DNA from: Vibrio ostreae
Lineage (GTDB): Bacteria; Pseudomonadota; Gammaproteobacteria; Enterobacterales; Vibrionaceae
Direction: 5' to 3'
Assembly: GCF_019226825.1 (NCBI RefSeq)
Contig: NZ_CP076643.1
Location: forward strand, 434,001 to 498,000
Length of the DNA stretch: 64,000 nt
A program made the translations under genes and the position numbers. Below the pieces are notes generated by a model. That model saw nothing but the letters and a program-made list of their open reading frames with translations, ran no database searches and had not been told where the DNA came from. Positions 8,631 through 16,806 of the stretch are shown here, piece by piece; within the stretch, counting starts at the first letter, position 1; each line of letters opens with the position of its first letter.

Positions 8631-9217
8631 TGAAAATTGACCATTCCAACCAATCCGTCGCCGGCGATGCTGTGCTTTATCATGACAATAGCGCGCTGGC
8701 CAATATCAAACATGCCGCGGATAAAGGTGAGGCGTTGCAAAAGGTGGCCGGCCAGTTTGAAGCCATGTTCCTGCAACTGGTGCTGCGTCAGATGCGCAGC
8801 AGCAGCGATGCGCTGGCTGACCAGGACAGCCCGTTTTCCTCCCAGCAGCAGGGGGTATTTCGCGATATGTACGATGGTCAGTTGGCGATTGAACTGGCCA
8901 AGAAGAACAATGCCGGCATCGCCGATATGCTGGTGCGCCAACTGGGGCCGGCGGCAGGACTCAGTGCGGCGCAAGCCAATTCAGTCAATGACAGTTCATT
9001 TGCCGCGATTGGTGCAGATATCGTACCGGTAGAGAGCGTGATGTTTTCTATCCCGGAAGCGGAGTCACAAAATGCAGCCGGATTACAGGCAGAACTTAAC
9101 CCGGCTCCGCTGCATGCCGCCTTAGACCCAGAGCAAAACAGCAAAGTGATGGTCAATACGGCCTTCGCTCAGCCACTGATTCGACCATGGAGCGAGATCG
9201 GACATGAACTTGACTAA
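8630..9217 (+). CDS. flgJ: Single-domain rod cap protein FlgJ (lateral, lfgJ)
   Basis: The N-terminal FlgJ rod-cap domain is clear: VAGQFEAMFLQLVLRQMRSSSDA (residues about 41-63) and the IADMLVRQL block. At 195 residues the protein has no C-terminal glucosaminidase domain, unlike the roughly 310-residue dual-domain FlgJ of enteric bacteria. The remainder is low-complexity and Ala/Ser-rich. This FlgJ can scaffold rod assembly but cannot itself cut the wall; the transglycosylase gene at 1-672 may supply that activity. Its last 14 bases overlap flgK. Confidence 0.93.
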   Translation: MKIDHSNQSVAGDAVLYHDNSALANIKHAADKGEALQKVAGQFEAMFLQLVLRQMRSSSDALADQDSPFSSQQQGVFRDMYDGQLAIELAKKNNAGIADMLVRQLGPAAGLSAAQANSVNDSSFAAIGADIVPVESVMFSIPEAESQNAAGLQAELNPAPLHAALDPEQNSKVMVNTAFAQPLIRPWSEIGHELD

Positions 9218-10577
9218 CATAGCTTTAACCGGACTGAACGCGAACCGCGTTGCGCTCGATGTTACCGCGCAGAATGTGGCTAACGTCAATACGCCCGGCT
9301 ACAGCCGCCAGCAAGCCCTGATGGCCTCAGTCGGTGGCGGCAAATATGACAGTTTAAGCGCGGGGATGGGGGTTCAGGTGACCAGCATCCGTCGCGTGAC
9401 TGATCAGTTTCTGGTCAAACAGACCTGGTCGACCGGCAGTGAATCGGCCTATGCCTCGCGCTATACCACCAATATGAGTCAGATTGAAAATACGTTGGGT
9501 GCGGACGGTTTCAGCCTTTCCGCCGGGCTCGATAGCTTGTTTGCGGCGCTGCATGATGCCTCGACCAAACCTGAATCGACCCCGCTGCGTCAGCAGATTA
9601 TCAATGAAGCGGAAGCGCTGTCGCGCCGCTTTAATACCCTGACTGAGTCGCTGTATAACCAGCATCAGGATATGAGCGAACAGCGCAGTGCGGCGGTCAG
9701 TCAGGCCAACAGCCTGCTGAGCAACATTGCCGAGATTAACCAGCAAATCGTTGAACTGCAGGGGACCGGCGGTAATCCGGCCCAGTTGATGGATACACGT
9801 GATGCGCTGGTCGGTGATTTGTCGCAGATGGTCGAGGTCAAAACCACCAATCAGGCCAACGGCAGTATGCAGATTTCGCTCAGCAATGGTCAGCCGTTAG
9901 TGATGGGTTCTGAATTCGGTACTTTACAGGCTGTTCCGGACAGCAGTGACGCTTATATGGCGAACATGCAGGTGGTCTTCGGTAATCAGAGTTTTGCCAT
10001 TCCCGGTCAGATGGGCGGTGAAATCGGCGCGTTGAACGACTACCAGGCCGAGGTGCTGAAACCCTACATGACTGCCGTGGATGACATGGCGCAGTCAATG
10101 GCGGATGCCTTTAATTCAGAGCTGGCCCTGGGGCTGGATTTGGATGGGATGCCTGGCAAAGCATTGTTCAGTTACGATCCCGATAACCCGGCAGCCAGCC
10201 TGACCATGACGGATATTACCGCCACTGAGCTGGCACTGTCCGGTGACGGAAACCCCGGCAACAGTGACAATCTTCAGGCCTTGATTGCGATAGGTAATCA
10301 ACCCTTTTCCATTGCCGGTTTTGGCACTCAGTCACTCAATGATGCGTTTACCAGTATGGTAGGAGAAGTCGCCATTAAAGCGCGTCAGGCCGAGTCGGAT
10401 TCTCAGGCGAAAACCACCATGAATGAACAGGCTATCGCCAAACGGGACAACGTCAGTGCCGTCAACAGCGATGAAGAAGCGGCCAATCTGATGACCTTTG
10501 CTAATGCGCACAATGCCAATATGAAAGTGATCAGTACCGCCAATCAGCTATTCGATACCGTATTACAGTTATTTTAA
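9204..10577 (+). CDS. flgK: Hook-filament junction protein FlgK / HAP1 (lateral, lfgK)
   Basis: FlgK is the first of two adaptor rings joining hook and filament. The protein (457 residues) begins MNLTNIALTGLNANRVALDVTAQNVANVNTPGYSRQ, the FlgK N-terminal axial signature, and ends AANLMTFANAHNANMKVISTANQLFDTVLQLF, the corresponding C-terminal coiled coil. The middle is coiled-coil and variable domain. It overlaps flgJ and is followed by flgL after nine bases, with AAGGAG as ribosome site. Confidence 0.96.
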   Translation: MNLTNIALTGLNANRVALDVTAQNVANVNTPGYSRQQALMASVGGGKYDSLSAGMGVQVTSIRRVTDQFLVKQTWSTGSESAYASRYTTNMSQIENTLGADGFSLSAGLDSLFAALHDASTKPESTPLRQQIINEAEALSRRFNTLTESLYNQHQDMSEQRSAAVSQANSLLSNIAEINQQIVELQGTGGNPAQLMDTRDALVGDLSQMVEVKTTNQANGSMQISLSNGQPLVMGSEFGTLQAVPDSSDAYMANMQVVFGNQSFAIPGQMGGEIGALNDYQAEVLKPYMTAVDDMAQSMADAFNSELALGLDLDGMPGKALFSYDPDNPAASLTMTDITATELALSGDGNPGNSDNLQALIAIGNQPFSIAGFGTQSLNDAFTSMVGEVAIKARQAESDSQAKTTMNEQAIAKRDNVSAVNSDEEAANLMTFANAHNANMKVISTANQLFDTVLQLF

Positions 10578-10586
10578 GGAGTCAGG

Positions 10587-11486
10587 ATGAGAATCAGTGA
10601 CACTCAATTCAGTCAGATGATGTTGCAGAGCCTGCAGACTAATAATGCCGGTCTGGGCACTGTCATGCAGCAGATGGCGACCGGTGACCGCCTGACTAAA
10701 CTGTCGGATGATCCGATGGCCTCGATTAAGTTGCTCAACCTGGATCGTGAAGACAGCGCCATCAGCCAGTATCAGAGCAATATCGCCAATGTGAAAACTA
10801 CCTTGTCGAGTCAGGAAGTGTATCTGGATGCGGCGAACAGCAGCCTGATGAACATTCGTGACCGCATTTTGTGGGGGGCGAATGATACCCTGACTGATGC
10901 GGACCGCACCGCGATTGTGACTGAACTGCATAGCCTGCGCGACTCGGTCGCCTCTTCTTTTAATGCTCAGGATGAAGAGGGCGCTTATCTGTTTTCCGGT
11001 ACCGCCAGTAATACGGCTGCGCTGGACGACAGTACAGGGTCTTATGTGATTCAGGGTAATACGGATAAACGCGTGGTTACGGTGGCCAAAGGGGTGAGCA
11101 TGGAGTCCAATATGACGGCTCGCGATCTGCTCGATTTAGGCGCTGGCAGTAATGTACTCAACTCGATCGATGATCTGATTGCCGAATTTGAGGCACCGAC
11201 GGCCAATTTTCAGAACCAGGTCGCGACGACACTCAACGCTGTGGATGGCACGATGGATAATGTGCTGGCGGCCATCACCGAACTGGGTGGACGGCAAAAT
11301 AACCTGGATCTGCTCGACAGTGCCCATGGTGAGAACAAGTTGTTCGTGGATAAGGTTACCAGCGATCTGTCGGCATTAGATTATGGTGAAGCGTCAGTGC
11401 GTCTGAGTAACTTCATGGCCGCACTGCAGGCGACTCAGGCCAGCTACGTCAAAATTGACGGTCTGTCGCTGTTTGACCGGATTTAG
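10587..11486 (+). CDS. flgL: Hook-filament junction protein FlgL / HAP3 (lateral, lfgL)
   Basis: FlgL is the second hook-filament adaptor and resembles flagellin at both ends. The 299-residue protein starts MRISDTQFSQMMLQSLQ, contains GDRLTKLSDDPMASIKLLNLDRE (flagellin-like N-terminal D1), and DEEGAYLFSGTASNTAAL. The C-terminus is helical and ends SYVKIDGLSLFDRI. Position directly after flgK is canonical, and a clear Shine-Dalgarno (AAGGAG) precedes it. Confidence 0.95.
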   Translation: MRISDTQFSQMMLQSLQTNNAGLGTVMQQMATGDRLTKLSDDPMASIKLLNLDREDSAISQYQSNIANVKTTLSSQEVYLDAANSSLMNIRDRILWGANDTLTDADRTAIVTELHSLRDSVASSFNAQDEEGAYLFSGTASNTAALDDSTGSYVIQGNTDKRVVTVAKGVSMESNMTARDLLDLGAGSNVLNSIDDLIAEFEAPTANFQNQVATTLNAVDGTMDNVLAAITELGGRQNNLDLLDSAHGENKLFVDKVTSDLSALDYGEASVRLSNFMAALQATQASYVKIDGLSLFDRI

Positions 11487-11497
11487 AGGTTAACACT

Positions 11498-12538
11498 ATG
11501 GTGATGAGTACAGTGGAAGTGCGCGGTCAGGGAATACGTCTGACCGGGCAGGATCAGACGAGTATTACTCCTTCCCGCACGACACAAAGTCCGCGCTTTA
11601 ATCCACCGCGTAACCGTACTTTCCAGGCTGACCCACCGTCAGCCTATTCCATTTCTGCATTACGGCTGACGGCCGGGCAGCAGCAAGCGACATCGGTGCA
11701 GATCGCCACGAAAACCCTGCAGGTTGCCGGTAAAGAACTCACCCATATTAAGCGCAGTCTCACTCAGGCAGTGACACAGGGCGTTGAGCGGGTCCCCAAT
11801 CTGAAAGAGACGCTGACCCGTTCTAAAATGCAGCTCGACAGCACGCTGGAACACGCCCGCTTTGATGGTCAGCGCGTGGTGAGTAACGAGCTGAAACTGC
11901 AACTGAATCAGGGCGATCTGCGCCGCTTTTCCGTGCCGGGGCTCAATGTACAGCGTTTGCAGGATAAGGCTGAGCAGATTCGTCTGGATTTTCCGCAGGG
12001 TCAGTCGGTGCTGATGCAGTTTGATGGTCGTAGCGATGGCAGTAAAACGGTAAAAATGCTGGATCGCAGCCTGATCCCGCTCGGGATGCGAGCTTCTCTG
12101 GGCAGTGATGGCAATATCGTGTTTGAGGCCACAGATACGGCCTATAAGCAGATGAAGCAAAAGGTGATGGTCACCGGACAGGGCCACCGTTTCCCGGCCG
12201 GGCAGGCCAATACCCTGACGCTCAAATCTGAGCCGGATGGTATTGCTGAATTGCGCTTTGATCTGGGTTCACGTGACGGCATCAAAAAAACCATTGCTAA
12301 GGTCAATCAGCACTTACAGCAGGTGCAGGTCAGTCTGGATCAGGCACGCAGTTATCACAGCGAACTGAATAGTCAGATGCAGACGCTGCGTGAGCAGAAC
12401 CAGGTGTTGGCGGTGGATGGCGTGGCAGATAAGCTGGAAAGCTTTTATGCCGCGGGTGATACGTTTACCTCTACTTATCAGGCGCTTAATGCGCAGGCTA
12501 ATGTACGTCGTCACACGGTTGTGGCACTGCTGCGCTGA
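11498..12538 (+). CDS. lafW: LafW-like putative hook-associated protein
   Basis: This 346-residue gene follows flgL by 11 bases and ends the operon. In the Flag-2 and Aeromonas lateral systems the gene directly after lfgL is lafW, described as a putative hook-associated protein, so I use that name by position and general character. The sequence has a disordered N-terminus (TSITPSRTTQSPRFNPPRNR), a helical region (LKETLTRSKMQLDSTLEHARFDGQRVV) reminiscent of flagellin-type axial proteins, and a C-terminal heptad-rich segment (HLQQVQVSLDQARSYHSELNSQMQTL). No signal peptide or membrane segment. A precise function is not established; export as an axial or cap-like component is inferred. Confidence 0.65.
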   Translation: MVMSTVEVRGQGIRLTGQDQTSITPSRTTQSPRFNPPRNRTFQADPPSAYSISALRLTAGQQQATSVQIATKTLQVAGKELTHIKRSLTQAVTQGVERVPNLKETLTRSKMQLDSTLEHARFDGQRVVSNELKLQLNQGDLRRFSVPGLNVQRLQDKAEQIRLDFPQGQSVLMQFDGRSDGSKTVKMLDRSLIPLGMRASLGSDGNIVFEATDTAYKQMKQKVMVTGQGHRFPAGQANTLTLKSEPDGIAELRFDLGSRDGIKKTIAKVNQHLQQVQVSLDQARSYHSELNSQMQTLREQNQVLAVDGVADKLESFYAAGDTFTSTYQALNAQANVRRHTVVALLR

Positions 12539-12580
12539 AGATTCGACTCATTGCAGAATAATCCGTTTCATTACAGAATA

Positions 12581-12616
12581 AACAATAACGCCGGCCTCTG
12601 GGCCGGCGTTATTGTT
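12581..12616. terminator. Bidirectional rho-independent terminator
   Basis: A perfect 16-bp inverted repeat (12581-12596 and 12601-12616) with loop TCTG; the GC core GCCGGCC is flanked on both sides by A/T-rich arms. It lies between the convergent lafW gene and the NlpE-like gene and can serve both strands. Confidence 0.85.
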
Positions 12617-12676
12617 ACATCCGCATACAGCACGAATAACTGTTTTTACCGATTGATTACTGTAGTTGTCCGATGA

Positions 12677-13189
12677 TTACTGCTTTTGCAGATTGTACAG
12701 TGCCGCCATATCGCCGGTCACTTTCTCACCATTGATGTCCAGTTTCATCAGCATATCATCACCAACAAAGTACTGGTTTGGTGTCTCGGAACCATCTTCC
12801 AGAGTAATTACGCTGCCGGTGTCGTTCCAGTGGAACTTACCTTCAGAAGTGGTTGGCTCTGCACCTTCTTTACCCTGATAAGCCTGCACCAGGCTGTAGC
12901 TCTGATCTTCGTTCAGAGTCAGGGTGTAGTCGATACCTGCGCAGTCAGCACAAGGAAGAGTGCCTTGATAGGTGCCTTGCCAGTTGGCTGCGTCGCCATC
13001 TTCAATCGATTCAGTCACTGCATTAGCCGCTGAAGAAACACTGTCGGTTACGGTTGCAACTGAATCGCTGACTTTACTTGGCAGGGTATCGGCAACCGGT
13101 TCTGCTTGTTGCGTTGCCGCGTTTTCCGCAGTGTCACAGCCAGCCAAAATAAACGTCAGTGCACTCAGGGCGAACATCGCTTTTTTCAT
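12677..13189 (-). CDS. NlpE-like outer-membrane lipoprotein
   Basis: The 170-residue protein has a lipoprotein signal ending LAGC (cysteine about residue 18), a disordered Ala/Thr/Val-rich linker, and an NlpE N-terminal-type beta-barrel domain. That domain has its hallmark CxxC (LPCADCAGIDYTLTLNED, about residues 79-96) and GKFHWNDTGSVITLEDG. NlpE proteins act at the outer membrane in envelope stress and copper sensing through Cpx. It sits between the lfg operon and the laf block, convergent to lafW, and has no known flagellar function. Residues before the domain are low complexity. Confidence 0.78.
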   Translation of the reverse strand: MKKAMFALSALTFILAGCDTAENAATQQAEPVADTLPSKVSDSVATVTDSVSSAANAVTESIEDGDAANWQGTYQGTLPCADCAGIDYTLTLNEDQSYSLVQAYQGKEGAEPTTSEGKFHWNDTGSVITLEDGSETPNQYFVGDDMLMKLDINGEKVTGDMAALYNLQKQ

Positions 13190-13317
13190 CTTTTATCCTT
13201 ATCTATTTGTTGTGTGGACAGGGTTGAAAAGATTATTCACCAAACTCATGTCAGAACCGTCAGTGCGTGGTCATGCTTTCTACCGGCGCGGTCAGGAAGT
13301 TGTTAGATTTCTGTGAA

Positions 13318-13605
13318 TTAGATAAGGAAGAAGAAATAAAGGAAACAAATGAACGCCAGCAGCGTCGCTGAAAGGGTCGGATAGATGATATAGGCGTCGC
13401 GCTGACTGGTGCGCTGAAAACAGAGGAAACTGAGCAGTATATTGTAGATCAGCAGCAGCAAGCTGATGCTGGTGCCGGCATGCAGGGTCAGGTTGGTCAG
13501 TTGGGTCAGAAACAGGGCCAGCAGACAGTAATCCAGCACAATCAGCCATAGAAAGGCTTTCTTTAAAGTGTCTTTGTGGTTGGTGTGTCGGGTTAGCTGC
13601 GGCAT
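13318..13605 (-). CDS. Small three-helix membrane protein, unknown function
   Basis: A 95-residue protein with a polar N-terminus (MPQLTRHTNHKDTLKK) and three hydrophobic segments at about residues 16-37, 43-64 and 73-95. No family was recognised. AGAGAA lies just upstream of the ATG. It lies between the NlpE-like gene and lafU on the same strand, about 80 bases downstream of lafU. The positive N-terminus suggests that end is cytoplasmic. Confidence 0.6.
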   Translation of the reverse strand: MPQLTRHTNHKDTLKKAFLWLIVLDYCLLALFLTQLTNLTLHAGTSISLLLLIYNILLSFLCFQRTSQRDAYIIYPTLSATLLAFICFLYFFFLI

Positions 13606-13630
13606 AACGTTCTCTGAATCATGCTGATGG

Positions 13631-13658
13631 AACCTGCCCCGGAGCTACAGGGCAGGTT
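13631..13658 (-). other. Inverted repeat downstream of lafU
   Basis: AACCTGCCC (13631-13639) and GGGCAGGTT (13650-13658) form a 9-bp stem just after lafU. A second hairpin, ACGGTC/GACCGT, lies at about 13662-13680. No T-tract follows on the minus strand, so termination is possible but not convincing. Confidence 0.35.
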
Positions 13659-13682
13659 ATGACGGTCCGTTAGCAGACCGTT

Positions 13683-14681
13683 TTAAGAGTCTGCTTGGTG
13701 ATTGGCATTGATCTCAAGCCTGACCTCTTGCTGGCGGCTGATGGCAGGCTCGCGGCGAACCGGCTGATTAAAACTGGCCTCGCCTCGGGCCTTGTCCAGT
13801 TCGCCCGGTTGTTTATCACCAAAGAAAGTTTCCAGCACTTTGGCGGCTGGTGTGGTCAGGACAAACAGCTCAATCCGGCGGTTCTCACTGCCATCTGGCT
13901 CTTCCGGATTAAGCAGCGCCCGGTCCGACATCCCGGTCACCTGCAGTACACGCTGGTCCGGCATTCCGCCTGCGACCAGCGTCTGACGGGCAACATTGGC
14001 GCGGTTTGCCGACAGTTCCCAGTTCGTTTTACTGCCAAAGCGTTGTTTAAACGCGGTGGAGTCGGTATGACCACTGATGATCAACGGGTTTTCAACCCGT
14101 TTAAACACCGGTGCCAGAGCCAGCAGGAGATCTTCAAAAAACGGCGTGATTTCGCTGCCGCCGCGGCTGAACATATTCTGCTTAAAGTCATCTTGCAGAA
14201 CGATGCGCAGGCCCTGCGGGGTCACCGAGACGTTGACATTACCCTGCGCATTGATTTGCCGCATCATTTCCTCAACCACTTTGGCCAGCGTCGCGAGCTG
14301 AGCCTGGGTATCAAAGGTGCCCGGCAGCAGAGCATCCGACTCCGGCCCTTCACCGTTACCATTATTAAATGAGGTTACGGTGTGATTGGAGTCATGCTTG
14401 CTGAGCACCGACGAATCGGCGGCCAGATCGATCGGTGAGATGCTTTGCGAAGTATCAAACGGGTTACCGTAGCTGCGGTCAAACACACTTGAGCTGTGCA
14501 GGTGGGCGACAATCGCTTTGCGCTCTTCTTTATCGACCACCTGCATGACCCACAGAACCAGAAACAGCGCCATCAGCGCTATCATGAAATCGGCAAACGC
14601 GACTTTCCATGCGCCGCCATGATGCTCTTCGTCATGACCACCTTTCGCGCGCTTGAAAACCACGTGCTCCTGTTTCTGCAT
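13683..14681 (-). CDS. lafU: Lateral flagellar stator protein LafU (MotB family)
   Basis: LafU is the peptidoglycan-anchored half of the stator, with LafT. The protein has one N-terminal membrane helix containing the proton-binding aspartate ([20 protein letters not shown]), a plug/linker, and a C-terminal OmpA-type peptidoglycan domain ([33 protein letters not shown]). I place the start at 14681 ([15 protein letters not shown], 332 residues), where the ATG overlaps the lafT stop as TAATG; an upstream in-frame start would lie inside lafT. It is the last gene of the laf unit. Confidence 0.95.
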   Translation of the reverse strand: MQKQEHVVFKRAKGGHDEEHHGGAWKVAFADFMIALMALFLVLWVMQVVDKEERKAIVAHLHSSSVFDRSYGNPFDTSQSISPIDLAADSSVLSKHDSNHTVTSFNNGNGEGPESDALLPGTFDTQAQLATLAKVVEEMMRQINAQGNVNVSVTPQGLRIVLQDDFKQNMFSRGGSEITPFFEDLLLALAPVFKRVENPLIISGHTDSTAFKQRFGSKTNWELSANRANVARQTLVAGGMPDQRVLQVTGMSDRALLNPEEPDGSENRRIELFVLTTPAAKVLETFFGDKQPGELDKARGEASFNQPVRREPAISRQQEVRLEINANHQADS

Positions 14682-15539
14682 TATGCCTCCTGTTCCGCCA
14701 GCCATTTCTCCATATCACTGAAGGTCGGTTTAATGTCTAGCTGGATGTGTTTACGGCCGGCGTCAATCGCCAGCAAGGTCGGTTTTTTTCGCTACGTAAG
14801 CAACCAGGGTTGCACGTACGCACTCATAAGCGGTCATGTCACGTTTGACCCGCTGCGCCATTGCATTGCTGGCCGGATCAAAACAGCAGTAGCAGCCGAA
14901 GATGCCGACAAACGTACCGACCAGCGCCGCAGCGACATGGTAGCCAATCATGGCGATTGAGCCGTCGATAGCCTGCATGGTGATAATGATGCCGCCTACG
15001 GCCGCCAGAATGCCAAACCCGGGCAGAGCCTCTGCGGTGCGCTGCAAAGAGCGGGACGGAAGGAGTAAATCGGTCTGAATCGCTTCGATTTCCTGCTCAA
15101 GTAACCCCTCAAGTTCATGAGGCGACATCTGTCCCATTGCCATTAAACGTAAATTGTCGGCAATGAAGGAAACCAGACGATTGTCCGCCGCGATAAGAGG
15201 GTAGCGAGAAAAGATCGGGCTTTGGTCCGGGTTTTCAATATGGCGGTCGAGCGATTTAAAGCCACCGCTGCGTACGGTTTCCAGCAGTACCTGCAATACC
15301 GCCATCAACTCCATGTAGTAGTCTTGTTCATTTTTCGGCGGCGACAGCAACTGACGCAATTGGCGGCGCATCTCTTTAATCACGTGCGGCGGGTTACCGA
15401 TGATGGTCGCACCGAGCGCCGCGCCGAATATAATCAGATATTCGGCAGGCTGCCAGATGGCGCCCAGATTACCACCGGCCCACATATAGCCGCCAAAAAC
15501 ACATATCAGGATGGTAATGGCGCCAAGAAACTTTTGCAT
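14681..15539 (-). CDS. lafT: Lateral flagellar stator protein LafT (MotA family), frameshifted as assembled
   Basis: LafT is the proton-channel subunit of the stator. Starting [22 protein letters not shown], it has four hydrophobic segments, and the MotA region [22 protein letters not shown] with the following helix is present. A run of seven A on the coding strand (plus-strand T at 14783-14789) shifts the frame so that translation ends after AKKTDLAGD. With six A the reading continues [19 protein letters not shown] and ends at 14681 with ...EKWLAEQEA, 285 residues, the usual MotA length, with the stop overlapping lafU. This C-terminal loss is most easily a sequencing indel. Confidence 0.92.
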
Positions 15540-15548
15540 AACTGACTC

Positions 15549-16277
15549 CTAAGAGGACATATAGAGATTAAGTTGTTTGAGCGCCTGTTTATGCAACTGA
15601 CAGATGCGCGGAGGCGTCAGATCAAGCACGAGCGCAATTTCGTGTAAGTTCAATTCATGTTGGTAAAACAGCGTCAGCAGCAGTTGATCGCGCTTCGACA
15701 ACTGACTGACCGCTTGTTCCAGGCTGCGGCGCAGGTTTTCCTGCCTCATGCCGTCATCACGGCCTTCGGCGACCTGTTCCATCCCGTTTTCCAGCAGTTG
15801 ATCCAGGCTTTGCATTTCACCGGCCAGTGAGGCATTGAGACGGGCGTAGTAGTCTTTTTCGTCGCTACCCAAGGCCTGGATAATTTCCTGGTCATTGGGT
15901 TGACGACCCAGTTTGCGGGTCAGATCCCGGGTGACGTCGTTCAGCTCGTGCGCCTGCTGGCGGGTTTTACGCGAACGCCAGTCGAGTCGGCGCAGTTCGT
16001 CCAGAATGGCGCCGCGAATCCGACATACCGCAAAGGCAGGAAAATTAGGATCGTCGAGGTTGCCGTAGCGACGCCCGGCTTCAAGCAGGCCAATCAAACC
16101 GATTTGCTGCATGTCTTCAATGCTGCAATGGGTCGTGGCATGCACGCGTAGCTGGTTAGACACCCGTTTAACCAAGTGCTGAAACTGGCTCAGCAGACGG
16201 TTTTCATCAATCGGTAACGTGGGCGAAGCGATATCATCCGAGATGTCATAGCTGTCCTGATATTGCATATCCAACAT
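15549..16277 (-). CDS. lafS: Lateral flagellar sigma-28 factor LafS (FliA family)
   Basis: LafS directs RNA polymerase to late lateral-flagellar promoters. The 242-residue protein has sigma region 2 (QQIGLIGLLEAGRRYGNLDDPNFPAFAVCRIRGAILDELR) with the DWRSR segment, region 3, and region 4 with the helix-turn-helix (NLHEIALVLDLTPPRICQLHKQAL). It is presumably held by FlgM (1136-1417). It lies between fliL and lafT in the same order as in V. parahaemolyticus. Confidence 0.94.
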   Translation of the reverse strand: MLDMQYQDSYDISDDIASPTLPIDENRLLSQFQHLVKRVSNQLRVHATTHCSIEDMQQIGLIGLLEAGRRYGNLDDPNFPAFAVCRIRGAILDELRRLDWRSRKTRQQAHELNDVTRDLTRKLGRQPNDQEIIQALGSDEKDYYARLNASLAGEMQSLDQLLENGMEQVAEGRDDGMRQENLRRSLEQAVSQLSKRDQLLLTLFYQHELNLHEIALVLDLTPPRICQLHKQALKQLNLYMSS

Positions 16278-16287
16278 ATCAGCGCCC

Positions 16288-16785
16288 TTACTGTACGACG
16301 TATTTCGTCAGCAGGACGTCATCGATGTGGCGGATGAGCGGGGTCTTGTCAAACGCGGTCAATATGGTCTGTTTGACCTCGCGCTGCAGATGATCCACCG
16401 CACCGTCGGCTTGTAAATCTTCATAGGTTTTATCGCTGAACAGTTTGATCAGTGAATTTTCGACCACCGGCATGTAATCGTTAAGGTTGGCGATTTTCTC
16501 CGGATTGCGCGTTTCCACGGCCAGTTCCAGCATCAGGAAGTGATTCTGCTGTTTACCTTTGACGCTCAGTACCACTTTTTCCAGCGAATGATAACTGGGC
16601 GCTTGTTCAGTACTGTTTTCTTCAGTCAGGAAAGCAAGCGGAGTGCCGCTTAGCCAGTCTTCGGCGGACTGATTGGCAGACGATTGTTTCATATACCACA
16701 GGCCACCGAAAACGGTACCGGCTGAGACAAGAATACTGGCCACCAGCATGATGATAAAAATAAGAGTGAGTTGCTTTTTGGTCAT
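16288..16785 (-). CDS. lafF: Flagellar basal body-associated protein FliL-like LafF
   Basis: FliL proteins sit at the stator and aid torque. The 165-residue protein has one N-terminal membrane helix (LIFIIMLVASILVSAGTVFGGLWYM) and a periplasmic FliL domain (KVVLSVKGKQQNHFLMLELAVETRNPEKI) ending in DDVLLTKYVVQ. Position between lafE and lafS corresponds to lafF. Confidence 0.9.
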   Translation of the reverse strand: MTKKQLTLIFIIMLVASILVSAGTVFGGLWYMKQSSANQSAEDWLSGTPLAFLTEENSTEQAPSYHSLEKVVLSVKGKQQNHFLMLELAVETRNPEKIANLNDYMPVVENSLIKLFSDKTYEDLQADGAVDHLQREVKQTILTAFDKTPLIRHIDDVLLTKYVVQ

Positions 16786-16806
16786 GATTTTTTCCTGCTA
16801 TGAGCC

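Noticed and set aside
13631..13680. Paired hairpins as a riboswitch or attenuator
   Set aside because: They follow lafU and have no T-run or downstream gene in the right place; more likely mRNA 3' structure.
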